DNA from: Macrolepiota albuminosa
Lineage: Eukaryota > Basidiomycota > Agaricomycetes > Agaricales > Agaricaceae
DNA length: 64,000 nt
NCBI GenBank assembly: GCA_027475525.1
Contig: JAMWFC010000082.1
Span: 992,001 to 1,056,000 of the forward strand
Direction: 5' to 3'
Of this stretch, positions 34,890-47,092 are shown piece by piece (within the stretch, counting starts at the first letter, position 1; each line of letters starts with the position of its first letter). The notes beneath the pieces are model-generated. The model searched no databases, was not told where the DNA came from, and was given only the letters and a program-made list of their open reading frames with translations. Position numbers and translations under genes: made by a program.

Positions 34890-36451
34890 ATGCTCCTTCC
34901 CATCATCATTTTCTGGCTCAGCGCCAGTATCCTCCAGTTCTGCTTCGCAGCACCAACTGTATCTCTGATTTCCAACTCGTTGCTAGATGCAAATGGCATC
35001 TTCTTCGTCTCCTTCGATGGAGTTGTCAACGTAAACTCCTTCCAGCTCTCAGCGGTACTTACCCACTCCAGCTACCAATTTGCTGCCTGGTATACCTCGT
35101 CGGGAACCGTTGTACTTGCACGACGTCTCCTCCCGTCCGGTAGTTGGTCGATGCTGCAACTCCCACATCAACTCTCGACGAGTGATTCACATAATGTGAT
35201 TGTCCTGGGCGTGTCCCCTGCAGACGGGAAAATTCACGTTGCGATGGACTGTCATAGCTCAACAATGTTTTATACAAGTTCAGAGGCAGGATTAGCTACC
35301 AATGGAGCGAGCTGGGTCGCTAGTCGCTTTGGCACCATAGTTACTACTCTTGGGACACTAAACATCGGGACGTGCGTTTTTTCAAACGTCTTTTCCCTCC
35401 GGTATTGAAGTGATTTACCCCAAACTTCAGGACTATAACTTATCCCCAATTTGTCGTAACGCCCGATAATCTCCTCCAATTTGTATATCGCACCGGCGTC
35501 TCTGGTAATGGTGCGACACAGTTGGCGGAGTACAACGATGGCATATGGTCGAACGTTGGATCCTGGGCTTCGGCATCAGGGACCTACACATCTACCAATG
35601 GCGTCACTAGTTCTGCACGCAATCTCTATATCCATGGATTCGCTTACAGGTTGAACCGCTTGCATGTAACGGGCACATGGAGAGAGCAGGTCGGGGGTGT
35701 CTCCTGTAGCAATGGAGGGCTAACAAACCATGACACGACCTACTTCTACTCGGACGACAAGGGTAAGACGAATGTCAGAAATATCCTTGTACTTGATCCT
35801 TATCGAACGTTCTACTCAAGGCCGTACTTGGCATAATAGTGCAGGAGCCTCGATTGGTGTCTCGGGTTCCAGCCCAATCAATGTCAATACAGCGGGAATT
35901 ATAGTAGACCCACTCAACGCTGACCATGGTCTCATGAACCAAGAATCGCAGGTTGTCGATTCTTCTGGACAGATTCACGCGATCATATCATATGTCCCAG
36001 GTATGTCCTTCTTTGAATCGCTTCCTATCTCTTGAGGGTTACGCCAACTCTCTCAGGCCGCTTTACTCAATGTGTGACGAATTATGAAGCCGATCGTATC
36101 GCACACGGATTTGCGTTCCATCTCTATCGGTCCTCCAATGGCACATTCACAAAATTTGAGATACCTTTCCCGATAATGGCTGTCGGACGCTCGCAGATAG
36201 TATTGGACAGTGCGGACAACGTCTATGTTGTGCTTCCGTTCGTACGGATTGTAACCGCAAGCAAGTCATCGGGATGGACCGACTGGACACTTGCCTTTGA
36301 CGGTGTGGCGGCAGGCTTGAATGCTTTCGGCGAAGTTACTGTTGATCGGGCGAGGGTGGATAGTGGTGTACTTTCAGTACTTTATCAAGTTAAGAGTACT
36401 GGTACCACTCCTTCTGCGGTTCACCTTATCGACTTTAACCTAAATGGTTAA
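34890..36451 (+). CDS. Secreted BNR-repeat protein (BNR_4 type)
   Basis: The start MLLPIIIFWLSASILQFCFA is a signal peptide. Four exons join in frame (introns near 35372-35430, 35761-35820 and 36001-36059) to give about 460 residues of beta-propeller-like sequence: SFDGVVNVNSFQLSAVLTHS, then YFYSDDKGRTWHNSAG (an Asp-box, S-D-D-G-T-W type), NQESQVVDSSGQIHAI, and DSADNVYVVLPF. The layout fits the BNR repeat-containing family found in secreted carbohydrate-active or lyase-like proteins; the substrate cannot be read from the sequence. The stop is at 36449-36451. It lies directly downstream of another secreted-protein gene on the same strand. Confidence 0.75.
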
Positions 36452-36671
36452 ACGCGCAAGTTACATAACTGTAATCAGTATTAATACAGGCGGATGTGGC
36501 GTCGCCGTTGCTAAATCAAGGATGGCACGACCTCAGGCTAGTTGGGTCACATGAGTTGCATTCATTGTCGAGCGCCGATCCATCCGATTTTCTGGTAGAG
36601 AAATCACCATAAGGCACGCATGTAGATTGCAGAGTGTCTGGCGATAATCTCATCTTATATCAATTTTCGAC

Positions 36672-37103
36672 ATGACTCAGACCCAACGATACACCACTGC
36701 AAATCCCTACGAAGCACAATTCGGGTATTCCAGAGCTGTACGTCGCGGACCCTTTATCTTCGTCTCGGGCACCACCTCAATCGACCCCGCAACCGGCGTC
36801 GTGCAACATCCCGAGTCCGCATACGAGCAAGCACTAAAGATTTTCTCCGAGATCATTCACGCGATTGAAGCCCTAGGTGGGACACGTCAGGATGTAACAC
36901 GCGTACGGATGTTCGTGACGGCAGACGAGGACACCGATGATGTAGGACGCGCGTTGAAGGCGAACTTTGGAGATGTCGGTCCCACAGCTACGATGATCGT
37001 CGGTGCTAAATTTGTGAGAGCGGAAATGAAGGTCGAAATTGAAGCAGACGCAATTGTCCTGTGGTATGTATTGCGGTACATCGAAGATATACATTCATGC
37101 TGA
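36672..37103 (+). CDS. RidA family protein (YjgF/YER057c/UK114)
   Basis: RidA proteins hydrolyse reactive enamine/imine intermediates released by PLP enzymes. The start MTQTQRYTT at 36672 is followed by the family core: YSRAVRRGPFIFVSGTTSID, YEQALKIFSEIIHAIEALGG, VTRVRMFVTADED and the C-terminal KVEIEADAIV. The Arg of VTRVRMFV sits where the substrate-carboxylate Arg of the family lies. The 3' end is uncertain: unspliced it reads to 37103, while splicing a GT-AG intron starting near 37063 would create a stop at once after IVL. Either product keeps the whole domain. The protein is probably cytosolic or mitochondrial. Confidence 0.88.
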   Translation: MTQTQRYTTANPYEAQFGYSRAVRRGPFIFVSGTTSIDPATGVVQHPESAYEQALKIFSEIIHAIEALGGTRQDVTRVRMFVTADEDTDDVGRALKANFGDVGPTATMIVGAKFVRAEMKVEIEADAIVLWYVLRYIEDIHSC

Positions 37104-37245
37104 TCCTTTCAGATCAAAACGATGTCACAACTCTCAACGCCATAAACTGATGATTGTACAGTGCGAAACTAGAGAAGGCATACGATACGAATGATGTTAA
37201 TGTACACGGTTTATACATGAAACCAGATACAGTAGTTCACAATGG

Positions 37246-40003
37246 CTAGTGAACGATTACGCGTTCACCCTTGATAGAATTGTCTTGGTTTTCGCGAATT
37301 AGCACCACGCAGAAGCCTGCAAACATGAAGACTACGGCACTAATGTACACGGGAATGGATCGGTTGATCATGAGAAGCGTTCCACCGACCATAGGAGCAA
37401 TCATGCCACCTCTGAAAGGAGCTTTGAGTTCGCAGTGTCCGACACACTAAAGATACTCACATTCGCGAGAGAGCCGAAGCAATTCCACAAGCTGTTCCTC
37501 TAACTGAGAAAAGGTCATGTCAATGTCCAAGTCTCCAGTTGAAGGTCAAACATGCCTTTCGTCCCGAAGATCTCTGGGGTCCACCCATAGAGGACAGCCC
37601 ACATCGTCTACAAGAGAGTGTGAACTTCATATGTGAGATGGAAGATAAGGATCACTGACTGTTGCGCTCAAACTGACCCCGACAGTACTCGCCCTCACCG
37701 CCCAAGACGACTCAACCCCTACGAACACCATACAACAGAATGCTGTAACGAACGTGCTCCCCGCCAATGACCACCTGCGGCCCAACCGCGATTCTATAAG
37801 CCACGCACCAAGCTATGCAATCCTGAGCTTACAGTACATGTGAATGACAATAAAGATACTTACGATGGCACCAGGACATCCTCCAATGGTGAAGATAACT
37901 ACATCCCACAACGACTCTTCTAAATTCTTTGTTTCGGCCATAATTACATCTTTCGACCCCGGGGTCGTCTCTAAGAGTTTTGGAAGGAAAACATTAAACA
38001 TCGTAAAAGCTATGAAACCTCATCAGTATCTCTTCCCGGGGTCGTCTCTAAGAGTTTTGGAAGGAAAACATTAAACATCGTAAAAGCTATGAAACCTCAT
38101 CAGTATCTCTTCAGGTCACCATAATTGGAGTAGTACTCACCAAGGGCCATGGAGCACCATACCGCCCAGACTAACAAGGTCGTCCGCAACCACTCTGGTG
38201 TCAAAACCATCATTACTCGATCCCACCATGCCCACAGCGGTTTCCTCACCAACTGCGGCAGGCACTCGCATAGGCGTCTTTCGTACACTGACGAAATACG
38301 ACGACTCCTACGGGTTCCCGGTGAGACACCGCGCCTTACAGGACGAGGCGTTGCCGCAGGTAATGAAGGTTCACTATCTGTATCACCTCCGTTTTGAGAC
38401 AGGTCTGGGAGACTTGTTGGCCCAGGAAAAGCAGGAACGTGTACCTCCGCAGGGGTGGTGAAGGAATGTCCATCAAGTATGATAGGCGCAGCATCAGTGG
38501 AGTTGTATTGCGTGACTAAGGCAGGTCGAGCCGCTTTGGGAGGTGAACCTGAACTTGGGTTGTTATTCCCGTCAACATCTGTAGCACTAAAGATGGTAAT
38601 CGAAGTTGCACGCGGACGTGGTTCAGTGTTTCTGCAGTTGGAGTGTGGTACCGGGACGGCGAGCGTTATGGGTGCCTGTGGATGGTGTTGATCTTGCACG
38701 TCTTCAAGTTCAAGGGTCAAATCCGACCCATTGAAACGGGAAATCATTTGTAGAGACTCGATGGCCTCGAGATGTCGACCAGCATGAACGAGGTAGCGAG
38801 GGGATTCATGTAGGCGGAAAAAGACAATGCGTGCAATGAACATGGAAAGCGTCTGGAAAGATGAACGAGGTAGCGAGGGGATTCATGTAGGCGGAAAAAG
38901 ACAATGCGTGCAATGAACATGGAAAGCGTCTGGAAAGAGGGTTAGATCACGCTTTATTTCGAAAGAGGCAAGACATACTATGAGTCCAAGAGCTAAGAGG
39001 AGATGTCTCCAACCCTGATTGTCGACATCTACATTACATGGTTGTTTGGGAAGACATGAACTTCCAGGTAAAACAATGAGTGCGACGACCGCTGACAACA
39101 CGGCGCCCACGGAGAAGAAGACAGATAGTGCCGTCACAAGATACTGTTTGTTTTGAGGCATGTGCTCCAGGAGAAGTGTTCCGTCTGTCGGCATGGAACC
39201 CTAAAATAATGTGAATAAAAGCTTTATCTTATGACTTAGACTATACCAAGACCTACCCCAACAGCACTCCCAAGACAGAATAACACAAGACAGAGGGCAG
39301 TGAATGAATTAGCAAAAGACGCGAGAAGGCCGAACACGGCCGTGAAGCATAATGTAGCGTTGAATGCAGCGCTACGCCCCATTATATCAGAACCTACAGT
39401 GAGTCAAAAATCGTCATATTCCGAAACACGTCGCTACGCACAGGTTCCCCAACCAATTGCTCCAAACATCATCCCAGCAAACATTGCCGACGAAAGACTG
39501 CCTATATAGCTGTCTGGGACTACTGAAAGTTGAGAGAAAGTTCCTCAATCTGACGACGACGAACCGTCGTAGTGTATCTGGACACGGGGAAGCATGATGG
39601 CCACTGCTTGGATCCACATCTAGAAAAAAAGGTTAAAAGGTTAAGTATAGGCGCACAGAATATGTATACATTGTCCGCCATCCAACCTGAGGTCATTCTG
39701 GATGAAATTGAGCTGACATAGAAAATATCGTGACACACCAAATCCACACAACGACAGTAGCGTCCATTGGTAGCTCCCCATTCCAATGCGGTCTATGGTT
39801 CTGTCTAGCTGGAATTACATCAATCATTATTCCAGGCTGTGAAACACAATAATTCGACACACAGGGGTACGACCATCCGACTCTATTCCTTCTTGCTCTG
39901 GTAGGAGGCTCTGCTGCTCAACGTCACCCTCGTCTTCGGGATAGTGACTGGGAATTCTGGCGTCCATCCAGAATCCTGAGGCACGAGGCGTAGTAGAGGC
40001 CAT
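37246..40003 (-). CDS. Major facilitator superfamily transporter (SV2-like/sugar type)
   Basis: The start MASTTPRASGF is at 40003. Membrane exons follow: DRIGMGSYQWTLLSLCGFGW, MADNMWIQAVAI, then around 39.2 kb the signature PTDGTLLLEHMPQNKQYL with LSVFFSVGAVLSAV, ESPRYLVHAG (38.8 kb), a 130-residue hydrophilic central loop rich in Pro, Ser and Arg, WLRTTLLVWAVWCSMALGEY, TMFNVFLPKLLE, FTIGGCPGAI, and the last helices ending at 37246. Ten or more short introns are needed. Two 77-bp duplications (37958, 38784) interrupt exon-intron borders. The family exports or imports small solutes; the substrate is unknown. It is divergently transcribed from RAD4. Confidence 0.82.
37958..38111. repeat. 77-bp tandem duplication 17
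   Basis: Unit 2 starts at 38035, at an exon border of the MFS gene. Confidence 0.95.
38784..38937. repeat. 77-bp tandem duplication 18
   Basis: Unit 2 starts at 38861, in the MFS exon coding for the ESPRYLVHAG segment. Confidence 0.95.
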
Positions 40004-40703
40004 TGCATTGGTAAGGGGATGACCTTCTTATACACTGACCACGCAGGAGATTAACAACTACCTCGGTTTACGTAATGTTACATTCTCGCACAAGAAAGGC
40101 TGCATGAAGCCCAATTTCAATCCGGCGCACAAAGTTCGAGCTGACTCGCCACATATATATGTATCTTCTCCCAATTCATTACCACGTCATCCGTTGAGCC
40201 CGAGGGAATCGTTATAGCGCAATTCAGGACTTAGTCAGCTCGGAATCCAAAGTATCTAGCTATAGGTGAATAGGAGAGCTGGACTACTATGTCTTACAAT
40301 GGGTTTGCTCTCATAACAAAGTGCCACTGGAATTCACCTATAAAATTGAAAGTACGCGTTGTCGTATAATTGAGGCACCTTTTAGTGCTCACGCGGGTCC
40401 CGGAAAGTCATCCAGTCCACTATGTATGACAGATTAATTATGAAGTCCAAAGATGTTGTCATGTCGAATGGAAGGATGACAAGTTTATGTGACACAAATA
40501 AAGTGGTAAATTGTGAGCAGAGCGGCAAAAAGGTCAAGTCTTGGCTAGCTTGGCTCTCGGATAAGAAACCGTAGAAACAAATAAGACAGCAGCCCTCGAA
40601 GCAAGTCACGAAAACCAGGGATTCGTGGTGTGACAGATAGTCAGTGGGAGCGTGACAGACCGTGTAAATCAATTGAGAGACACAAACACTCTTTTTCAAT
40701 AAC
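40004..40703. promoter_or_regulatory. Divergent promoter region, MFS transporter / RAD4
   Basis: 700 bp separates the two start codons, which point away from each other. No specific box could be assigned by eye. Confidence 0.45.
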
Positions 40704-43700
40704 ATGGCGTCTGTGTCAGAATCCGACCAATATCCCGAACAGGACAGCGAAGATGACTTTGAGTGGGAAGAGGTCCAGATGCCTGAACATCAGAACGAGG
40801 AAATGCAGCAGAAACATGAAGAACACCTCGAAATAACGATTCCAACTGTTGGTTCACGTTCAAAGAAAGCTGCGACCGCCAGCAAGTCCGTCTTGAATAT
40901 CGTGTTTTTACTCGAGAGATGTATTTCTTATGCCATAAACCAGGTTTAAAGGAATTTCACACGAGGAGCGCCTTAGACGAATTGACTGTCATAAGATGCA
41001 CACAGTTGTATTACTAGCCAACGCGTGGGTTCGCAACAAATGGTTGAATGATGAATTGTTGCAAGTACGCTTGTTTCTTGTTCGTTCGTGATTACGTCCT
41101 TATCTCGCCTTCAGGCACGCCTTCTTTCCTTGACGCCTTTGTCACTTCAAAATGCATTTGGAATGATTCACAAATCCAGAATGCCTGACCCGAACCAACG
41201 AGGTAGAGCGTTTGAAACCGCTATGAGCAATCTTGTCGAGTGGTGGTCAAAGTCGTACTTTGAGGTCACTCCTTACGGGCACATTAAAAACCGGACGTAC
41301 GATGACGTCCAAGCTAAACTTGCAAAGATTGGTTCTCATACAGGTCCAGATGACATATTGGACGTTGAAGATATTGAATATGCTCTCGGGGAAGAGTCCG
41401 AGACGATTAGGAGTTCTAAAAGCCTCATGAAACATGCATTAATGGCGAGTGGATCGAGGGATGTCAGTGCACAGCTCTTCACTGCACTTTGTCGCGCCCT
41501 TGGAATTCCTGCACGATTGGTTGCAAGCCTACAAAGCGTCCCATGGCAGACACATGTCGGCAAGGCGAAGCCAACGTATTCGAGAAAACCGAAAGAGGAC
41601 AAGGGTAAGGGCAAAGCTAAGGCGATCGAAGATGGGGACGAAAATAATGATACTGGGGACACAAATACCCTTGCATCGGTTTCCGGGTCTGGTTCTGAGA
41701 CACCGAGTCTGGGCAAGGCATTTTCCGTGGAGGGACAACGTCTAGACGGGACTCCCGTTCCCAAAAGCGACAAGGCGAAAGGAAAGGAGAAGGCGAAACC
41801 AGTGATCACACTTCGAAAAGCGAAGAATAAAGGGCGCCGCCTAGGAAGTGTTTCAGGTTCCTCTGCCGCAGGTCCAAGCAGATTAGGTGATATCCATATC
41901 TTCTAGCTATGCAGTGTACATTGTATCGATGAATACCCATTTATCCCCAGCCGCGCCAGATCCTCGAACAACCCCGCCTGTCTTCTGGACAGAAGTATTC
42001 TCCCGCCCAGATGGTCGCTGGATACCCGTCGACCCAATCAGGTCTTTCGTCAACAAACGCAAGGTATTCGACCCAACGCCTACCACCGCGCCGCCACCCC
42101 CAGTCCACTCGCCCCTCTTCCCACAGGCATACGCTGCGGCGCTCGACCGGCGGGCCATAGTCAACAATGCAAGTAGAGCGGTGCGGCAGGAGAACAGGAT
42201 GGTGTATGTATTGGCATTTGAGGAGGATGGATATGCAAGGGATGTAACGAGGAGATATGCGAAAGAGTTTAGTGCAAAGATTGCGAAAGTGCAGGGGGGA
42301 AGTAGCACGATCGGGGGAGGGGGAAAGGCACGCCATGCGTGGTGGGAGGCTGTTATGAGCATTTTTACTCGACCCTACCGATTGGTATGTTCATTTCTTT
42401 TTCTTGTCTGAGCAGGTGTGATCATTTACGAATTACTAGAATCGAGATGACGTCGAGGATGAGGAATTTGATACCGCACTGATGACCGAGGGTATGCCGA
42501 CTACGATATCAGGATTCAAGGATCACCCAATGTATGTATTCCCATTCTTTTGACATTAAGATACTTGAAATCATCTTCACTTTACAGATATGTCCTCGCA
42601 CGACATCTCAAGCAAAATCAAGTTATACATCCTCCAGATACTACCGAACTCGGTAAGTTTCGGGGCGAGCCAGTATATTCCAGATCTGCTGTTGTTTCTC
42701 TCAAGACTGCTGAGAACTGGATGCGAAGCGAGGGACGGATGATCAAGGAGGGTAGTCAGCCTCTTAAGATGGTCAAAATTCGCGCCGGGACGATTAACCG
42801 GATGAGAGAACTCGAAGTGAGGAAGGACGAACTTAAGGAAGCCGGAGATTCAGGCAACATTGGGGAGACAATGCAGGGTTTGTATTCCCGAAGCCAGACT
42901 GAACCCTATAAACCAGATCCAGTCGTTGATGTAGGTGTATTTCTCCCTGTTTGTCAAAATCTCGCGCTAGTTCTAATGAAGCCTTTCTCTCGTTTCGTTT
43001 GGATGATGTTCTTGTTGCCGTTATTCTTGACACATTCTAGGGTAGAGTTCCCAAGAATAACTTTGGGAATATTGATTTGTATGTTCCTTCAATGCTTCCG
43101 CATGGAGCAGTACATGTGCCCTGTGAGTACCTCGTATCCATATCAATGCATGACTTCTTGATCAACTTTCTTTGACAGTCAAAGGTGTTGCGAAGATAGC
43201 TAAGAAACTTGGTTTCGATTTTGCAGAGGCTGTGGTGCGTGTATACATGTCTTGTTTAAGACTCCAAGTACTCAGGATCTAATCAATTAGACTGGCTTCG
43301 AGTTCAAAAAACGCCGAGCATTTCCCGTCTTAGAAGGTGTTGTTATCGCACAGGAGAACGAAGCTGCTATATTGGAGGTAATCAAAGATGCCCATGAGGC
43401 AGATCTATCTGCGCAAATCACAATACCCACTGTTCTTTTTTCAGGCGTATTGGGAAGCCGAACAACATGCGGAAGAGAAGACTAGAGCCAAACGCGAAGA
43501 ACGCGTTGTAAAACATTGGACACGCCTAATACAAGGTCTCCGTGTTCGACAGCGTCTTCGAGCACAATACGCGACGAAAGCTGGGGAGGAAACACACTCC
43601 AATGATCCAGATAACCTTCCCAGCATGGTAATTGACGACAAGCCAGGAACACATGAGGTCCGCCCTTTTACTTAGCTCATAACTCAACCGATCTGACGTT

Positions 43701-44657
43701 CTATTTGTGCAGGATATCGTGGTTACCATGTCGCACCCGAGCGTGAGTTCAGGTGGAGGCTTTCTTGTTGGCGCCGACGACGTAGTTCAGCCATTCCATC
43801 TACCGAAACCGAAATTCCAGGCGGTCGAAGAGGGTGTTCTGGCTAGTTCCGATGCAAGAGTAATCACGGAACTGTCTGAGCTTGTAGGAACCGAGGAGCC
43901 TGGTAAAAACGTCCCGCCAGCGCTAAATGACGACATACACTATTTCGGAACGCTGGACACAAACTCAGACGCGGATATGGAGCTCGAGGTGCCACCAGTT
44001 CCTGCCAATGAACCGTGGTCCGAGCGTGTTGGTGGTGGAGCTGTTCCTAAGACTATGCGGGAGCTTGCTGAAGACGCTGCGCCAATGAACCGTGGTCCGA
44101 GCGTGTTGGTGGTGGAGCTGTTCCTAAGACTATGCGGGAGCTTGCTGAAGACGCTGCCGACAACATCACCGGGATACGGAAGACGGAATAGAATTCGTCG
44201 ACGCTGTCGTGGACGAGCCTGACCAGGGGCCCGACAAGCGCGGTGGGACTCTAACAAAGTTGACGCGTCGTTCACTCCGAGTAAATCTGAAACTGTCTGG
44301 TACTCCCGCTACTAGCTCCGGTGCATCGACCCCAGCATCGAAGACGCGCGCGTCAGCTCGGCGCGCTGGCAAGTCTAACGCAAGGTCTAGGAAGAGGACA
44401 AGACGTGATGATGATCGAAGACGCGCGCGTCAGCTCGGCGCGCTGGCAAGTCTAACGCAAGGTCTAGGAAGAGGACAAGACGTGATGATGAAGATGATTC
44501 GGACGACGACCTTTCTGAACCCTCGCCTAGAAAACGTGCTGCTAGAGTAAGCCAGAAGAATGCGGCGACGGTTCCTGCACCTACGAGGACCTTGAGGCCA
44601 CGAACCTCTAGGACTACTGCTCAACGGAAGGAGAGCGAAGACCAGGAGGCATATTGA
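40704..44657 (+). CDS. RAD4: DNA repair protein Rad4 (XPC homologue)
   Basis: Rad4/XPC recognises helix-distorting damage and starts global nucleotide excision repair in the nucleus. The start MASVSESDQYPEQDSED is acidic. Then come LANAWVRNKWLNDELLQARL, the transglutaminase-like domain (SAQLFTALCRALGIPARLV, and later PPVFWTEVFSRPDGRWIPVD) with a long charged insert between its halves, ARHAWWEAV, the BHD1 opening HP-YVLARHLKQNQVIHP, and the BHD3 signature RVPKNNFGNIDLYVPSMLP with GFDFAEAVTGFEFKK. The tail is basic (SRKRTRR, SEPSPRKRAAR) and ends at 44657. Two 77-bp duplications (44004, 44337) break the tail frame. RAD4 converges on TRM61 with a 150-bp gap. Confidence 0.92.
44004..44157. repeat. 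77-bp tandem duplication 19
   Basis: Unit 2 starts at 44081, in the RAD4 tail. Confidence 0.95.
44337..44490. repeat. 77-bp tandem duplication 20
   Basis: Unit 2 starts at 44414, in the RAD4 basic tail. Confidence 0.95.
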
Positions 44658-44807
44658 TAAGCAATCGGGGGATCACGATCCTGGGCAAATGGGAGTTGAC
44701 ACTACCATACGTTTGATACCCAAACATAAATTCTGAGCTGCATATTGTATATTTCGGCAGCTAGTCATATATCTCATACATTACAACCAAAGCCTAGGCT
44801 CTGGGAC

Positions 44808-46688
44808 CTAATCTGTAGCTCCACCAGGTGTGACCGCTGCTGTCGATGGCTCCGTTTCGGGAAGTACGAATGGTATAAGGGATGCGAAAGTGAGATATGA
44901 CGTATGACCTCGCACTTCCGGTATGACTTTTGATAGATTTATTTTTGAGGGGGGAATGTGTACAGGGGAAGCAGAGGGGATGGGTGTTGTTGATGGGGCT
45001 AAACCAACAAGCTCTTCACTGGGGTCGAGGTCCATCGCTTGTAGTGGCTCTGGAACGGTAGCGCTTTCCTCGCCTAATTTCAGCCGCTTCCTCTCTCCCG
45101 CGGCGGTATCTACTTCGGATGCCTCTTCTGAATGATCCTTCACTCCTCGCCTAATTTCAGCCGCTTCCTCTCTCCCGCGGCGGTATCTACTTCGGATGCC
45201 TCTTCTGAATGATCCTTCACTGCGTAGTATCATCCCGTTTCCGCTTGTTCTGCTTACCCGCGGCGATTTGTTCCAGTCGCTTGTCTTCGCGCTTGCGTTC
45301 TGCGTATCATCCCGTTTCCGCTTGTTCTGCTTACCCGCGGCGATTTGTTCCAGTCGCTTGTCTTCGCGCTTGCGTTCTGCGCGTTTGAGCTTCTCGCTGA
45401 TGTCGCCGATAGGCTGGGGCACGGGAACATGGGACACCTCCACGGGCCGCAGCAGAGTTTCGTACATCGTTATATCTGAGAGAAGTTGTGGTTTTTGGGA
45501 TTTGTGAGGTCTTGAGGATGTTACGAACCTGTGAATCCTGCGTCGTTTAGGGCATTGACGGTTCGGAGAACTTGTCCATGCATGGACTGAAACAACATAT
45601 TCGCGTCATGCAGTCTTTCTTTGGAAACGATCAAACACGGATAAGGAAAGTGCCGTTGAGAAAACGTACTCTCAGAGCTTGTTTTGCGTGCTCTACAGCT
45701 TCCCAGGGCGCAGGCAAATCAAGAAACACTATTCAATTGTTTAGGCTTGTCGTTTTAGAAAGAAGATTATTAAATCATTTTACCTGAGTCTACAGTGTCT
45801 TCTACTGTAAATCCGTCTTTACACACGTTTCTATGTGTTAGGGTTACGATGTCATTCATTCCATGTCTTTCAAATTCTTCTCTAAATCACAGGTCAGTGG
45901 GAAAATGATATGTGTTAGGGTTACGATGTCATTCATTCCATGTCTTTCAAATTCTTCTCTAAATCACAGGTCAGTGGGAAAATGATATGTTTGCAGTGAG
46001 ACTTGCTTCGCTTTTGCAGCCCTCGTTCATGAAACTCATATGACCACAGATGGCCGTTGGAACCCACTGTCCGGGCTACAGAATGCGAAAAAGATCCGGA
46101 TCCTGTACCTAATTCGAAAAGAAGGTGCAACAAGTTCAAAAAACAGGGCCAGTGAGTGTGCCGTTATACAAACCTATGATTGATTGATCGTTGAGAAAAC
46201 ATGGCATGGACACACATGAGAGGACATGATGATGATTTGAAACCAAAGGTATGGATCGAAGGACATGCCATGCAGCAGCAAGCACAAGAGAAGATGTATA
46301 TAAGGAGACACACCTGCTTCTATGACTCGACTTCCAGGCTTAATGTCAAGGTGGGAAGTAATGAACGCGATATCCGCCAAGTAGAGAATTTGGGTGCGAT
46401 GAGGGAGGGCCATGGTCCATAGCTCGGGTGTTGGGCGCAAGACGTGAATGAAGCCTTTGCCTTTGCGCGAGCCAACCTTGGAGCCATAGGGCATGCCCAC
46501 CAGGTCGGAATGTCGATAGTGACCAAATTTGCTATTGAATTCTTTCCCTGGGGTAATTACGAGGGGCTGGAGATAGTCACGGGTCTGATGAAAGAGGTTA
46601 GGATTGGACCAGGCTGGGACAGTTATGTACGCACGAGCCAGACGATGACTACATCACCCGCTGCAATTTCTCGTGCAACGGACCACAT
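44808..46688 (-). CDS. TRM61: tRNA (adenine-58-N1)-methyltransferase catalytic subunit
   Basis: Trm61 with Trm6 makes m1A58 in tRNA in the nucleus. The ATG at 46688 gives [18 protein letters not shown], then [57 protein letters not shown], the SAM site [17 protein letters not shown] (split by an intron near 46130-46300), [12 protein letters not shown], the motif [18 protein letters not shown] (about 45700) and [20 protein letters not shown] fungal basic tail ([20 protein letters not shown]) follows and the stop is at 44808. Three 77-bp duplications (45067, 45227, 45832) corrupt the tail and an intron, the densest cluster in the window. Confidence 0.9.
45067..45220. repeat. 77-bp tandem duplication 21
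   Basis: Unit 2 starts at 45144, in the TRM61 tail; only 6 bp separate it from duplication 22. Confidence 0.95.
45227..45380. repeat. 77-bp tandem duplication 22
   Basis: Unit 2 starts at 45304, in the TRM61 basic tail. Confidence 0.95.
45832..45985. repeat. 77-bp tandem duplication 23
   Basis: Unit 2 starts at 45909, in the middle of TRM61. Confidence 0.95.
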
Positions 46689-47092
46689 CGTGGTGAGGGC
46701 CAAGAAAATTATGATGATCGAAAAGGCAATCAAATCTGCAGATTTGTGGGAAAATTGGAAGGTGCCAGGCTGTCAGTAAGTTGGATCTGTAAGTAATCCG
46801 CATCGGCTCAAGGACAACGAGAACCTCTGAATTGACACTCTCCCTGATCATATAGGGTTGCGCCGGATGCCGGCATCTCCAGCCAAATTTTGGAGACAAA
46901 CACTCCCATCAACCTTTAATCTCCATCTGGGAGCGCACTTCCGTTAGAACCAAAATGGACATCCCTTAGAAGGTCCTAGCCAATCAGCCACTAGACCAAT
47001 AAATCAGCCTTCGAAGCGCTTGCAACCCATCTTAACCTGTCAGGGACAGCTCAGTCCTCCGAAGCTTTTTTCTTGCCCCGCTTCCCCCCATT
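46689..47092. promoter_or_regulatory. Divergent promoter region, TRM61 / PAS gene
   Basis: 404 bp between two outward-facing starts. The repeated CCAAT-like strings (AGCCAATCAG near 46980) could be CCAAT-box sites, but this was not tested. Confidence 0.45.

Noticed and set aside
41336..41809. 157-residue minus-strand frame
   Set aside because: It is antisense to the RAD4 transglutaminase exon.
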